Source: Competibacter_A sp037045535
GTDB taxonomy: Bacteria > Pseudomonadota > Gammaproteobacteria > Competibacterales > Competibacteraceae
Direction: 5' to 3'
Assembly (NCBI GenBank): GCA_037045535.1
Contig: JBAOHI010000082.1
Location: 1 to 64,000 of the forward strand
DNA length: 64,000 nucleotides
Shown one piece after another: positions 63,419 to 64,000 of this stretch. The notes beneath the pieces were generated by a model. That model ran no database searches. It was not told the DNA's origin and saw only the letters and a program-made list of their open reading frames with translations. The translations under genes were made by a program, and so were the position numbers. Within the stretch, counting starts at the first letter, position 1. Each line of letters starts with the position of its first letter.

Positions 63419-64000
63419 TTATGACCGGCTGGGGACGGCGAAACTCATGAGAAACAGGGTGGTCGCCGCCACGACGACCGAGGGACCGGCCGGTGTGTCC
63501 CAGCGCGTCGAGGCCCACAGGCCTAGCCCGACCGCTGCGCAGCCGAATAGGCTGGCCAGTGCCGCCATGCCTTCCGGAGAGCGGGCAAACCGTCGGGCTG
63601 CTGCGGCTGGAATGATCAGCAGCGAGGTGATGAGCAGGATGCCGACCACTTTCATCGCCAGGGCGATGACGATGGCGATGAGCAGCATGAATGCGAGCCG
63701 CACCGGAAATACCGCCACGCCTTCCACTTGCGCTAGCTCTTCATGGACAGTGGCCGCTAGCAGCGGACGCCACAACCCTGTCAAGGCGCCCAGTGCCAGC
63801 AGGTTGCCGGCCCAGATCCAACCGAGATCGGTGGCGTTGATCGACAGGATGTCACCGAACAAGTAACTGACCAGATCAACCCGTACCGTTTCCAGGAACG
63901 CGAGCGCGACCAGTCCCAGCGACAACGTGGTGTGGGCAAGGATGCCGAGCAGAGTATCGGCAGCCAGCCGGCGCTGCCGTTGCAGCAGCACCAGCACCAG
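63419..64000 (-). CDS. znuB: Zinc/manganese ABC transporter permease (ZnuB-like), 5' part missing
   Basis: The C-terminal ~190 residues of an ABC-3 family permease, which moves Zn2+ or Mn2+ across the inner membrane. Recognisable parts: LLGILAHTTLSLGLVALAFL, SYLFGDILSINATDLGWIWA, HEELAQVEGVAVFPVRLAFM and MKVVGILLITSLLIIPAAAA, all typical of ZnuB. The full protein is about 260 residues, so the N-terminus lies beyond base 64000. Stop TAA at 63419-63421. The likely znuC and znuA genes are outside the window. Confidence 0.92.
   Translation of the reverse strand: MVLVLLQRQRRLAADTLLGILAHTTLSLGLVALAFLETVRVDLVSYLFGDILSINATDLGWIWAGNLLALGALTGLWRPLLAATVHEELAQVEGVAVFPVRLAFMLLIAIVIALAMKVVGILLITSLLIIPAAAARRFARSPEGMAALASLFGCAAVGLGLWASTRWDTPAGPSVVVAATTLFLMSFAVPSRS

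Overview
The window is GC-rich DNA from a gammaproteobacterium. The evidence is gene content and order: ftsY next to rpoH, coaD/rsmD/ferredoxin together, tesA divergent from ybbA-ybbP, plus typA, hrpA, ptsP, murB and a large membrane pyrophosphatase. A relative of the Competibacter/Contendobacter group would fit, but that is a guess from gene style and was not tested. No rRNA, tRNA or CRISPR array was recognised.

Layout. 1-8.7 kb: two coupled DUF2157-type membrane proteins, a divergent 852-residue H+-pyrophosphatase (hppA), an MFS-acyltransferase fusion, a small DUF4124 protein, a secreted Cache-type protein and a frameshifted acetate-transporter gene. 8.7-18.5 kb: an accessory island with an SPFH protein, a TPR-CHAT (caspase-like) protein, an AT-rich orphan protein, several small proteins, a lipoprotein and a DUF4407 coiled-coil membrane protein. 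Its intergenic regions repeat a 9-base box, ATTTCCGTC, mostly as pairs 20-21 bases apart or as inverted pairs. This is the best candidate in the window for an undescribed system. 18.5-24.8 kb: typA, a cold-shock protein and hrpA. 25-29.2 kb: a giant TIR/pseudo-CHAT/STAND ATPase/TPR protein that looks like a defence or signalling switch. 29.3-36 kb: a small heat-shock protein with a near-consensus sigma-32 promoter, ptsP, a FieF-like cation exporter and a c-di-GMP regulator broken by one frameshift.

36-42 kb (all minus strand): an M16 peptidase pair, rsmD, coaD, a YfhL-type ferredoxin, an NAD(P)-binding protein and an M23 peptidase. 42-48 kb: two secreted von Willebrand A proteins, one ending in nearly identical 70-residue repeats, and a transmembrane Ser/Thr kinase. 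Two matching palindromes lie in the gap between the kinase gene and the vWA genes. 48-52.5 kb: ftsY, rpoH (with a CIRCE element overlapping a sigma-70 promoter), a threonine-aldolase-family gene and murB. 52.5-57.1 kb: a lower-GC minus-strand locus of exported proteins (CsgG-like lipoprotein, adhesin-head-like protein, two small unknowns, OmpA-like protein, Asn/Gly-rich repeat protein) that could be a curli-like surface system. 57-58.3 kb: AT-rich gene-poor DNA with a decayed IS256-family transposase. 58.3-64 kb: tesA, ybbA, ybbP, a DUF6973 protein with a secreted partner, and a znuB-like permease cut by the window end.

How the parts connect. Heat-shock control appears twice: sigma-32 should drive the small heat-shock gene, and HrcA may control rpoH itself. 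CHAT domains also appear twice in unrelated architectures, one with an intact His/Cys pair and one without the Cys. Two genes (satP-like and the GGDEF/EAL gene) are broken by single-base shifts, so draft-sequence errors should be excluded before calling them dead.
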